Shown: positions 1 through 6,415, numbered from the stretch's first letter. The stretch is DNA of 7,951 bases from an uncultured Clostridia bacterium (GCA_945622055.1 CALZBV010000115.1:1-7951); one strand, 5' to 3'. The notes: generated by a model not told the origin, from the sequence alone. Made by a program: numbers and translations.

Positions 1-176
1 GCAAAGTCCGTAAACAGCACGATGGAATCCTGCACATATGTAATCCCCTCCGCAGAAAAGCCCTGCCCGTTCGTATATATCTCCGCCGTTTCTGCTTTTT
101 TCGTCTCTTCTGCCGTCTTTTTGCAGCCCGGAAGACAAAGCATCAGCAACGTCAGTACAACAAGCGCTCTTTTCAT
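1..176 (-). CDS. Lipoprotein, N-terminal part only (runs off left edge)
   Basis: The start codon is at 176-174, and an AGGAGGAG ribosome site (191-184) lies 7 bases upstream, overlapping the stop of the solute-binding gene before it. Only 58 codons are visible. Residues 1-17 form a type II signal peptide (MKRALVV... then a Leu-rich core) ending in the lipobox LPGC, with the lipidated cysteine at 18. A charged Lys/Glu/Thr linker follows to about residue 32, and then a segment reading GITYVQDSIVLF that looks like alternating beta strands. The mature protein should be anchored on the outer face of the membrane. It is almost certainly co-transcribed with the upstream gene (4-base gap). The strand pattern would fit a beta-propeller lipoprotein, but that is a guess from a few residues; the bulk of the gene is outside the window. 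Confidence 0.85.
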   Translation of the reverse strand, partial: MKRALVVLTLLMLCLPGCKKTAEETKKAETAEIYTNGQGFSAEGITYVQDSIVLFTDF

Positions 177-180
177 CCGG

Positions 181-1689
181 CTACTCCTCCTTTATCATCT
201 GTGTAAGCTTTTGTAAGATATCCTCTACATGAAGCGCCTTTAACGCCTCACAATACTGCTCTGCTTTCTGCGCTGCATTTTCCTGTTCCCCGAGCCATAG
301 ACCTTCTGCCTCCCGGAATATTTCTGCTACCTTTCTTTCCTCCTCCGACAGTTGGGCATCCGGAAATTGCTCCAGCTTCGCCGACAGAAACACTACCTCT
401 TCCTGCTGCTTTTGTAAAACCTCTTTCTTATTCAGAGGCTCTGCCGATACCGGATACGCCAGTTTTTCGTTTACCTGTGACTCAAACCCCGGTGCCCGGA
501 GCCCCCGGGCGTCCGAAGTGATTGCGTGCCCGTTTTCTAAGCTGTAATTCACTCCCTTTACACCATAATAGAGCAGATTGACAAACTCCTCATCCGTTAA
601 AATCAGTGTCAATAACTGCTTTGCCTCCTCAGGATAGGTTGCCCAGGAAGCCACACCGAATGCTACATTATGCATTGGAAGGGAATAAAACTCTTTCTGT
701 GGTTCATAGGTAACTGCCGGATAATCCACACACTGGTTTTGAAAGGACAATTTCATTTGTGTAACATGAAATGAGCCTATCAGCCTGCCGGACTTTTTGA
801 GGACCCGATACTGCTCTGACGTTCCAAAGTCTCCAAATTTCTCTCGGTACTTCTCCAAAAGAACAAAAATTCTTCTTACTTCTTCATCTTCGTATGGGTT
901 CACAAACTCCACCGTCCGGTCCTGATTCTGTCTGAGCCAGAAATCACCGAGCTTATAATACCCAAGAGCAGAATATACGGCATCCGCCGTCAGATACAGC
1001 GGCAGCAACTCCTCGCCTTCTTCCACTGCCTTTTCATATACCTTGCCGACAGCTGCCAGATACGCTTCAAAAGAAAACTCCTCCGGAGCCTCTACCTTAT
1101 ATTTTTTCAACAGGTCTGCGTTCAGTGAAGCAGAATAATAGGGGCCGTACCAGCCATTTCCACTGATTCCGTACACCCTCCCATCCCTTCGCATCATCTC
1201 CCAGATGTTCTCCGGAAACGCTTCATAAAGCACATGCCCTTTTTCTGACGCAAAATAATCATCCAGCGGCTCCAGCAACCCATCCTGTACCGCACTGTCA
1301 TAAGTGGCTGCTCCTTCCACCATCGACCACCCTGTAAAAATCAAATCCACCTGTTTTCCTTGTTCTTTATAATCTCTCAGCTTCTTTTGATACTTCCTGT
1401 ACTCCAATTCTGTAATCGATGGTTCCGTGACAAAATCAACCACAAAATCGTAACCCCGTTCCAGTAACAGCTGGTTAAACCTGGTAAAAATCCTTTCATC
1501 CACAGCATTTGTCAACATCGCATCATGATACCAGACAACATGCTTTTCAATATTCGAAAAATCAACCTTCTCCGGCTGTGGCGTCACACTGACCTCCTGC
1601 GGAGTTTTTTCTTTCTCCTCTTGTTTTTTGCACCCCGCCGTGCAAAGCAGTAACAAAATCATCCCAAAAAGGAAAAGCTTCTTTTTCAT
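181..1689 (-). CDS. Extracellular solute-binding lipoprotein (ABC-type, family 1-like)
   Basis: A 502-residue exported lipoprotein. The start at 1689 is preferred over an in-frame ATG at 1701, because the latter overlaps the ribosome site GGGAGGA just upstream of 1689. Residues 1-19 are a signal peptide (MKKK, then a Leu-rich core) with lipobox CTAGC and lipid-carrying Cys20. A Lys/Glu/Pro-rich tether runs to about residue 43. The body has hallmarks of family 1 solute-binding proteins: a VDLIFTGW strand (about 114-121, the usual 'PDlv' position), GLLEPLDDYF (about 137-146) and GRVYGISG (about 170-177). Family members capture sugars, oligosaccharides or peptides outside the cell and deliver them to an ABC permease. 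No permease or ATPase is visible, so it may serve a distant transporter or act as a sensor. The ligand cannot be told from sequence. It is first gene of the lipoprotein operon and divergent from the blaI-like gene. Confidence 0.85.
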   Translation of the reverse strand: MKKKLFLFGMILLLLCTAGCKKQEEKEKTPQEVSVTPQPEKVDFSNIEKHVVWYHDAMLTNAVDERIFTRFNQLLLERGYDFVVDFVTEPSITELEYRKYQKKLRDYKEQGKQVDLIFTGWSMVEGAATYDSAVQDGLLEPLDDYFASEKGHVLYEAFPENIWEMMRRDGRVYGISGNGWYGPYYSASLNADLLKKYKVEAPEEFSFEAYLAAVGKVYEKAVEEGEELLPLYLTADAVYSALGYYKLGDFWLRQNQDRTVEFVNPYEDEEVRRIFVLLEKYREKFGDFGTSEQYRVLKKSGRLIGSFHVTQMKLSFQNQCVDYPAVTYEPQKEFYSLPMHNVAFGVASWATYPEEAKQLLTLILTDEEFVNLLYYGVKGVNYSLENGHAITSDARGLRAPGFESQVNEKLAYPVSAEPLNKKEVLQKQQEEVVFLSAKLEQFPDAQLSEEERKVAEIFREAEGLWLGEQENAAQKAEQYCEALKALHVEDILQKLTQMIKEE

Positions 1690-1723
1690 TCTTCCTCCCA
1701 TTAATTTTTAAAACACACTAATT

Positions 1724-1740
1724 CTGTATGTAAAATACAG
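1724..1740. promoter_or_regulatory. Perfect dyad CTGTAT-N5-ATACAG, candidate operator
   Basis: A perfect 6-bp inverted repeat with a 5-base spacer. It lies about 13-29 bases downstream of the predicted start point of the lipoprotein operon and 35 bases before its start codon, a position where a bound repressor would block transcription. It contains TGTA and TACA elements like those in BlaI/MecI/CopY operators, but in the order TGTA...TACA rather than the usual TACA-N2-TGTA. It is one base too long for an E. coli-type LexA box. Binding by the divergently encoded BlaI-like protein is inference. Confidence 0.4.
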
Positions 1741-1759
1741 TCACATTCAACATAACTCT

Positions 1760-1788
1760 ATTTTATTCCATGTAATCTGAATTGTCAA
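1760..1788 (-). promoter_or_regulatory. Sigma-A-type promoter for the lipoprotein operon
   Basis: On the minus strand, TTGACA (1788-1783) is followed after exactly 17 bases by TAAAAT (1765-1760). This gives a predicted start near 1753 and a leader of about 64 bases before the ATG at 1689. The -35 matches consensus and the -10 matches five of six positions. Confidence 0.7.
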
Positions 1789-1832
1789 TGCTAAAATTAT
1801 ACGTTCATCCATAACGCATTTGTATAACACTA

Positions 1833-1862
1833 TTGACAAAACGAACATTTTGCATATATACT
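1833..1862 (+). promoter_or_regulatory. Sigma-A-type promoter for the blaI-like operon
   Basis: TTGACA at 1833-1838 is followed by TATATA (1855-1860, 16-base spacer) or TATACT (1857-1862, 18-base spacer). Transcription would start around 1868, leaving a very short leader before the ribosome site AGGAGGTG (1876-1883) and the ATG at 1889. The two divergent -35 boxes are only about 45 bases apart, so a protein bound between them could affect both operons. Confidence 0.65.
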
Positions 1863-1888
1863 ACAGCTATCTATTAGGAGGTGTTTTT

Positions 1889-2305
1889 ATGGACAACTTT
1901 ACATTAACAGCAAATGAACTGGAGATTATGGAATTGCTATGGTCACAAGGAAGACCTTTGTCCCGGACGGAGATTATCGACCTGACTCCGGAACGTTCCT
2001 GGAGTGCAAAATCAATTCACATTCTTCTGAATAAGATGCTTGAAAAAGGAGCAATCGAAGTATCCGGATTTGTACGAACCAACAAAAACTACGGCAGAAC
2101 CTATGCCCCGAGTATTACAAAAGACGAATATCTGCTTTCTTCCCTTCATCAGGTAGTGAAGGAGGCCGGCTATACCTCCAAAGCTTCCGCCACCACCTCT
2201 ATCTTTGCAGCTCTCCTGCAGGAAAAGGATATCAACGAAGAGGTGATTTCCTCACTGGAACAACTGCTTGCAGAAAGGAAAAAGACTCTAAGAAATGAGC
2301 ATTGA
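1889..2305 (+). CDS. BlaI/MecI-family transcriptional repressor
   Basis: A 138-residue winged-helix repressor. The start at 1889 is chosen because AGGAGGTG (1876-1883) sits directly before it; an in-frame ATG at 1820 lies upstream of the promoter and has no ribosome site. Residues 1-76 form the DNA-binding domain: LTANELEIMELLW is the first helix signature of the family, SAKSIHILLNKMLEKGAI (39-56) covers the recognition helix region, and YGRTYAPSI (68-76) is the end of the wing, where the family has 'Y.p'. Residues 80-135 are helical and should dimerise. In the family, BlaI represses a divergent or co-transcribed resistance operon and is inactivated by its partner protease BlaR1. Here the partner gene overlaps the end of this gene by 11 bases. 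No beta-lactamase is nearby, so the target is probably its own operon and perhaps the divergent lipoproteins (inference). Confidence 0.9.
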   Translation: MDNFTLTANELEIMELLWSQGRPLSRTEIIDLTPERSWSAKSIHILLNKMLEKGAIEVSGFVRTNKNYGRTYAPSITKDEYLLSSLHQVVKEAGYTSKASATTSIFAALLQEKDINEEVISSLEQLLAERKKTLRNEH

Positions 2306-3455
2306 TATTTTTTCAATCATGATGGCCGTACTTTGGTGTAACGTATTTACGATAGTTCTTTATGTTTTTTTCAGCAAGACCAGGTTTGCTGTTTATTTTA
2401 GTATTTCTCCATTTATCGTTTTAACAGTTTTCAGTATTTTACGCCTGTTACTTAATTTTGAATTGCCAAATACGCGGATTCTTCCCTCCTATACCATATA
2501 TCCTGCAATTCTCTCCTTTATGCAACTCAGACCGTTTGAAGCTTTATCAGAAGCATTTACCATTCAGGTATATGAATTGCTTTGTCTTGTCTGGATAATC
2601 GGGATATTTTGTTCCCTGTTTCGGCTGTATATCCGGGAATATCGCTTTCAAAAGCTTCTGTCCGGGGAACCCCTGACTGGTGACAGTCGTGTGTATTCAA
2701 TTTTAGAAAAGCTTTCAGACGGAAAACCAAACAAGCTTCGTGTGGTTGAAAGTACTCTTATTGAGGTCCCAATGGTAGCAGGATTCTTCCGGCCAACCAT
2801 TTATCTGCCGAAAGTTTCTTTGTCTGATACCGAACTATATTATGTTTTATTGCATGAGTGGACACATTATATTCATAAAGATATCTGGGTAAAGCTTTTG
2901 ATTCGCATTCTATGTGCCATCTATTGGTGGAATCCGGTTATTTATCTTCTAAAGTACAACATCGACAGCATTTTAGAAGTCAAAAATGACCTCTATCTTA
3001 CCTGCAAATTGTCAGAGGAGGCTTCTATTGACTACCTGCAAACCATTCTTTCACTTGCACGGAAAACACTTACCGGACGCACTACCGGGTCCGGTTTTGC
3101 AATTGAACTTATTCAAAGCCAAAAAGCAAATTTATTGGAGCAGCGCTTTCACTTTGTTTTGAATCACAAACCCTCAGGCAAAAAACCAAAAAGCTGTACC
3201 GCTTTGTTATCCGGAGTCATGCTGCTTGTATTCATCGCTTCCTATGGTTTTGTCCTCCAACCAAATACTACTCCAAAAGAAGTGGAGACCGGCGAAGCCG
3301 TTTTCATCACGCCGGATAATGCTTATATATGCAAAAACAAGGATGGGACTTATATTCTTTATGTAAACAATGCTTACTTTTATACGCTTAAAGATGCCGA
3401 TGAGCTTTTGAAAGAACCGATGAATTTATTACAAATATACGAAACCGAGGATTAA
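2295..3455 (+). CDS. BlaR1-like M56-family membrane metallopeptidase without a penicillin-binding domain
   Basis: A 386-residue integral membrane protease whose start overlaps the repressor gene, suggesting translational coupling. Membrane segments lie at about 5-27, 31-53, 92-112 and 303-322. The zinc-protease core includes VPMVAGFFRPTIYLP (158-172), typical of BlaR1, the HEXXH-type site HEWTH at 187-191 (His187, Glu188, His191), a hydrophobic WWNPVIYLL helix (211-219), and Glu228 with Asp232 (EVKND) at the place of the family's third metal ligand. In BlaR1/MecR1 the last helix is followed by a roughly 260-residue penicillin-binding sensor; here only about 64 residues follow, presumably outside the cell, including a strand-rich DGTYILYVNNAYFYTL segment. 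The enzyme should therefore sense something other than beta-lactams. Its expected substrate is the BlaI-like repressor encoded just upstream, but this is by analogy. Confidence 0.88.
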   Translation: MSIDIFSIMMAVLWCNVFTIVLYVFFSKTRFAVYFSISPFIVLTVFSILRLLLNFELPNTRILPSYTIYPAILSFMQLRPFEALSEAFTIQVYELLCLVWIIGIFCSLFRLYIREYRFQKLLSGEPLTGDSRVYSILEKLSDGKPNKLRVVESTLIEVPMVAGFFRPTIYLPKVSLSDTELYYVLLHEWTHYIHKDIWVKLLIRILCAIYWWNPVIYLLKYNIDSILEVKNDLYLTCKLSEEASIDYLQTILSLARKTLTGRTTGSGFAIELIQSQKANLLEQRFHFVLNHKPSGKKPKSCTALLSGVMLLVFIASYGFVLQPNTTPKEVETGEAVFITPDNAYICKNKDGTYILYVNNAYFYTLKDADELLKEPMNLLQIYETED

Positions 3456-3459
3456 TTTT

Positions 3460-3696
3460 ATGAAAATACCATTTTTTTGTTTGACCTGCATGTCACTTAT
3501 GCTGACCGTAACTCCCCCATTATATGTACAGCCTGTATTCTACGCGAATTCTGTACAGCTTTCACAGGATGATTCCGTTTCTCCTACACGTGCCGAAGAA
3601 ACCAAATGGTACTACCGAACGGTAAACGGTGTCCTCCAAAAGCGTTTATGGTCTGTCACATATGGCAGATGGCTTACCGATTGGATGGATGCCTAA
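3460..3696 (+). CDS. Small secreted Trp/Tyr-rich peptide precursor
   Basis: A 78-residue protein starting 4 bases after the protease stop codon, with GAGGA (3447-3451) eight bases upstream as ribosome site. Residues 1-29 look like a signal peptide (MK, hydrophobic core, possible cleavage after FYA at 27-29; the -3 Phe is not ideal). The mature part would be about 49 residues: a Ser/Asp-rich linker, then SPTRAEE (41-47), then a compact tail with WYYR (50-53), RLWS (62-65) and RWLTDWM (70-76). Four tryptophans and three tyrosines in the last 29 residues are far above expectation. No cysteines remain after the signal peptide, so it is not a disulfide peptide or lipoprotein. I do not recognise a named family. 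The position suggests that it is a signal, ligand or modulator for the protease encoded before it, which is inference. Confidence 0.75.
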   Translation: MKIPFFCLTCMSLMLTVTPPLYVQPVFYANSVQLSQDDSVSPTRAEETKWYYRTVNGVLQKRLWSVTYGRWLTDWMDA

Positions 3697-3715
3697 GCTC
3701 CCGGAATACAAAATT

Positions 3716-3744
3716 TACGCCCCTGGCCGATGGCCAGGGGCGTA
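3716..3744. terminator. Perfect 13-bp hairpin, bidirectional terminator between convergent genes
   Basis: Arms 3716-3728 and 3732-3744 are perfect inverted repeats with a 3-base loop and a GC-rich core (GCCCCTGGCC). The hairpin begins 19 bases after the stop of the peptide gene and 8 bases after the stop of the transducer gene. On the minus strand the stem is followed by AATTTTGTATT, a fair U-tract; on the plus strand the tail is less T-rich. It most likely ends the transducer transcript and helps end the blaI-like operon. Confidence 0.8.
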
Positions 3745-3752
3745 TGTATGAA

Positions 3753-5267
3753 CTATTCTTCTTCGTTTGTCAGCTGCTCCGCAAGCTCCTGGATACGGTG
3801 TACCATCTCCACCAGGCTTTCGATTCCTTCTTTACTCTCTCTCATTGCATCCGCAACGTGCTCAACCGCGGTTAAAGAACCTTCCGTGTTCTGGTGCACC
3901 TGTTCCATTCCACCGGCTACCTGCTTTTCACTTTCTAAGAGGAGCTTCGTAATCCGGTCTACCTCATCAATCTGAACCGTCATTTCCTCATTCGCATCTG
4001 CAATTGTATTGGTAGAGTCTCCTGCTTCCTTCATCTGGTGCATTCCCTGTTCCGTAAGCCTTGCACTCTCCTCCATTGTTACAACTGCTTCTTCCGTGCT
4101 TTTTACTACATCATGAACAATTGAGCCGATGCTGTCTACGGCAACCTGTGTCTGCTCTGACAGCTTCTGGATTTCCTCTGCCACAACTGCAAAGCCCTTA
4201 CCATGTTCTCCGGCTCTTGCCGCTTCTATGGAAGCATTGAGTGCAAGAAGCTTTGTACGTGCAGAAATCGCGGTAATTGTCTGGATGATGCCCATAATCT
4301 CATTCGACTGCATCCCCAGTACTTCGATGACTCGCTTACACTCGCTTGAGCTTTCAGATATCTGCTGCATTCCATCCGACGCCTGCTGCATCGTCTCCCG
4401 GTTTTCCGTGGAAAGCTTCCGGATCTGCTCTGCCGCTGCCGCAAGCTGTGCGCTCATGTCTGTCAGCTGGGTCATGCGTTCCGTAATATCGGTCAGTCCC
4501 TCGTTCATCGTCTGTATCTGCATCGCATTATCCTGAGAACCGCTCAGGATCTCTTCGGTCTCTTCTGCCACTCTCTGATTTGTTTCGTTGGACACCTCGG
4601 TAAGCTTTCCCAGTTCCTCCACTAAGGAAATCAACAGCTTGGAAACCTGTCCGTTCTGCTCCTGCAGCCGGGTCATTCTCTCGAGCATATTTTTCTGCTC
4701 CTCGGCGCCCATCAGGTTACCGAGCATGGCAGCCGTCCTGCTGCAAAGCATCGTAAAAATCGCCGCTATCGCTACCAGCGTCATTGCTCTCGGTACTACT
4801 CCATAGACAATCACCTTGTACATGGTAGTGAAGTTATTATCCGGCAGAGTATTCAGCCGGAAGGCCAGAATCTGACCTACCGATACGCCGACTACATTAA
4901 TCACGGTAGCCAGGATATTCAGCTTCTTTGAAAAGTATATGCAGGAAATCGCAATGGCGTATACATACACCACAACCACGTGAAAAGTCAGGGTAATCGT
5001 CACTACCAAAATAAAGAACGACGCACAGAGCATATTCAGGTACTTAATACAGCCTGCCGTTCCGTTTCCGATTCGTCCGAAGAAAGTCGGCAGCCACAAA
5101 AAAAATGACCCTGTAATAAATGCAATCGTCATAATTTTCTTTTCCACCACAAAGATGCCAACAACATTCAGACCATAAACCAGAACAAAAATCAAAAACG
5201 TAATACGCATTACCTTTGCGACTACTTTATTGGCTTCCTGCTCGTTTTTCATCAATACACCATTCAT
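3753..5267 (-). CDS. Methyl-accepting chemotaxis-type transducer with multi-helix membrane sensor
   Basis: A 504-residue signal transducer. The start at 5267 has AGGGGG 8 bases upstream; Met6 is a possible alternative. About six hydrophobic segments occupy residues 22-175 (near 22-41, 46-63, 79-97, 98-113, 117-135 and 151-175) with only short loops, so there is no periplasmic ligand domain; sensing must involve the membrane or the cytoplasmic face. No clear HAMP domain is seen after residue 176. A long helical hairpin follows (about 190-500). Its tip, around 330-365, carries LLALNASIEAARAGEHGKGFAVVAEE in two short runs (340-354 and 355-365), the conserved CheA/CheW-contact region. At the tip, RTK replaces the usual QTN, and Ala336 stands where enteric receptors have Phe. 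It has no methylesterase-tethering pentapeptide and no che gene nearby, so it must work with components encoded elsewhere or in another pathway. Confidence 0.92.
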   Translation of the reverse strand: MNGVLMKNEQEANKVVAKVMRITFLIFVLVYGLNVVGIFVVEKKIMTIAFITGSFFLWLPTFFGRIGNGTAGCIKYLNMLCASFFILVVTITLTFHVVVVYVYAIAISCIYFSKKLNILATVINVVGVSVGQILAFRLNTLPDNNFTTMYKVIVYGVVPRAMTLVAIAAIFTMLCSRTAAMLGNLMGAEEQKNMLERMTRLQEQNGQVSKLLISLVEELGKLTEVSNETNQRVAEETEEILSGSQDNAMQIQTMNEGLTDITERMTQLTDMSAQLAAAAEQIRKLSTENRETMQQASDGMQQISESSSECKRVIEVLGMQSNEIMGIIQTITAISARTKLLALNASIEAARAGEHGKGFAVVAEEIQKLSEQTQVAVDSIGSIVHDVVKSTEEAVVTMEESARLTEQGMHQMKEAGDSTNTIADANEEMTVQIDEVDRITKLLLESEKQVAGGMEQVHQNTEGSLTAVEHVADAMRESKEGIESLVEMVHRIQELAEQLTNEEE

Positions 5268-5351
5268 ACAATCGCCCCCTCAAAATAGCTCTTATTCCTT
5301 TGTCAAAAAATACCGTCCGAACCGGTGTCCTCTACTTTACCACCTATCATC

Positions 5352-5380
5352 ATAATACTAATAATGCATTTCCTTGTCAA
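5352..5380 (-). promoter_or_regulatory. Sigma-A-type promoter for the transducer gene
   Basis: On the minus strand TTGACA (5380-5375) and TATTAT (5357-5352) are separated by exactly 17 bases. The predicted start near 5345 gives a leader of about 78 bases. No flagellar sigma-D-type promoter is seen, so expression may not follow motility genes. Confidence 0.7.
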
Positions 5381-5387
5381 CTCAATT

Positions 5388-5406
5388 TTGGAATCACTGA
5401 TTCCAA
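5388..5406. repeat. 19-bp perfect palindrome TTGGAATCA-C-TGATTCCAA
   Basis: Two 9-bp perfect arms around one central base, ending 7 bases upstream of the transducer's -35 box. No U-tract follows on either strand, so it is a poor terminator for the cysteine synthase transcript arriving from the right. The position suits an activator or repressor site, but no known recognition sequence is matched. Confidence 0.5.
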
Positions 5407-5512
5407 GATATTCATCCATAGCTTTTTGTGTCAGCCAGATGGTTTCACGAAGACTGTCACCTTTTTATTCTGATGCCGGGAACGATTCTTGGTTACATCC
5501 CTGGGGAAGCGA

Positions 5513-6415
5513 TTATATCAGCGATGTACTGAAATACCGCTCCGCACGGTCGGCAAGAACCGTAGCAATGACCTTGTCGGTTCCGTACTTTGCTGCCATT
5601 TGCTTTGCCGCCCATACATTTGCGCCGGAGGACGTACCAACCAAAAGTCCCTGTACTCTCGCAAGCTCTCTGGCAGTCTCAATTGCATCGTTATCTGCAA
5701 CCTCCACAATATCCGTAATCATCTTTGTGTCAAGTACCGCAGGGATAAAGCCGTCACCGATGCCCTGAATCTGATGAAGTCCCGGCTCATGACCGAGAAG
5801 TGCCGAAACATTTTTCGGCTCCACCGCTACAATCTTACAGTCCGGATTCTGTTCAAGCAGATAGCTTGCAATTCCCTGAAGCGTACCGCCGCTGCCGATA
5901 CCGGATACGAAAATATCGATTTTCTTTCCGAGCTGCTCCACAATTTCACGCGCCGTTGTCTTATAATGAGCCTCCGGATTTGCCGGATTCTCAAACTGCT
6001 GCGGCACAAAATAATTGTCCGAGGAAGCTGCAAGCTCCTCTGCCTTTGCGACAGAGCCACCGATGGAAAGCTCCGGCGGAGTCAGCACAAGCTCCGCTCC
6101 GAGCGCATGAATAATCTTCTTTCGCTCCTCACTCATATTCTCCGGCATAACTATAATAACCTTATAGCCCTTGCGCACACCACAGAGTGCAAGACCGATA
6201 CCGGTATTTCCGGAGGTAGGCTCGATAATCGTCATTCCGGGACGGAGCTTACCGCTCTTTTCTGCCTCCGTGAGCATATTCAGCGCAATGCGGTCCTTGA
6301 TGCTGCCGCCCGGATTTAAGAACTCCGCCTTTGCAAACAGCTGCAGTCCCGTGGTTTCTTCCAGGGAAAGCAACGGAGTGTTGCCAATCAAATCCAAAAT
6401 ATTGGTATAGTACAT
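5513..6415 (-). CDS. cysK: Cysteine synthase (O-acetylserine sulfhydrylase)
   Basis: A 300-residue pyridoxal-phosphate enzyme that joins O-acetylserine and sulfide to form cysteine and acetate in the cytoplasm. The start at 6415 follows GGGAGGA by 6 bases and gives the family N-terminus (LDLIGNTPLLSL); the open frame extends upstream to 6499, but that part is not conserved-looking. Visible landmarks are NPGGSIKDR with the cofactor lysine at about 40, TSGNTG (67-72, substrate carboxylate loop), GSGGT (174-178, phosphate loop), GTSSGAN (260-266, contact to the pyridine nitrogen) and the C-terminal AERYFST signature. Full family length with no disruption. Promoter spacing indicates that it is transcribed alone. 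CysK and CysM are hard to separate by eye, but the motifs favour CysK. No T-box or other riboswitch fits in the roughly 23-base leader. Confidence 0.95.
   Translation of the reverse strand: MYYTNILDLIGNTPLLSLEETTGLQLFAKAEFLNPGGSIKDRIALNMLTEAEKSGKLRPGMTIIEPTSGNTGIGLALCGVRKGYKVIIVMPENMSEERKKIIHALGAELVLTPPELSIGGSVAKAEELAASSDNYFVPQQFENPANPEAHYKTTAREIVEQLGKKIDIFVSGIGSGGTLQGIASYLLEQNPDCKIVAVEPKNVSALLGHEPGLHQIQGIGDGFIPAVLDTKMITDIVEVADNDAIETARELARVQGLLVGTSSGANVWAAKQMAAKYGTDKVIATVLADRAERYFSTSLI

Larger units (their letters stand above)
5303..5464 (-). pseudogene. Possible remnant of a RhuM-like gene (N-terminal motif only)
   Basis: A 53-codon open frame without a start codon reads, near its beginning (5461 downward), DSLRETIWLTQKAMDEYLGI. 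This resembles the N-terminal 'e(T/S)(I/V)WLTQ..mAeLFgv' signature of RhuM-family proteins. After that the resemblance fades, and the frame ends at a TGA at 5305-5303. An in-frame stop lies immediately upstream, and the remaining several hundred residues of the family are absent. The transducer promoter and a palindrome lie inside the frame, so it is not a functional gene now. The similarity is judged by eye over about 20 residues and could be chance. Confidence 0.35.

Noticed and set aside
1724..1740. LexA (SOS) box
   Set aside because: CTGT-N9-ACAG is one base longer than the E. coli LexA site, and Clostridia/Bacilli LexA uses a GAAC-N4-GTTC type site. A CGAAC at 1841-1846 has no matching second half.
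1820..1888. Upstream in-frame start for the BlaI-like gene, adding 23 residues
   Set aside because: It would place the start before the predicted promoter and it lacks a ribosome site. The added residues are unlike the family N-terminus, while AGGAGGTG directly precedes 1889.
2295..3455. Beta-lactam resistance regulator
   Set aside because: The penicillin-binding sensor domain is absent and no beta-lactamase or alternative penicillin-binding protein gene is present, so a resistance role is not supported.
5268..5345. Riboswitch or attenuator in the transducer leader (ACCG...CGGT before a T-run near 5305)
   Set aside because: The stem is only four base pairs, and no known riboswitch core such as that of the cyclic-di-GMP classes is recognisable in about 78 bases.
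5489..6319. Long plus-strand open frame of 276 codons
   Set aside because: It lies antisense within cysK, has no ribosome site or recognisable motif, and is explained by the codon bias of the real gene on the other strand.
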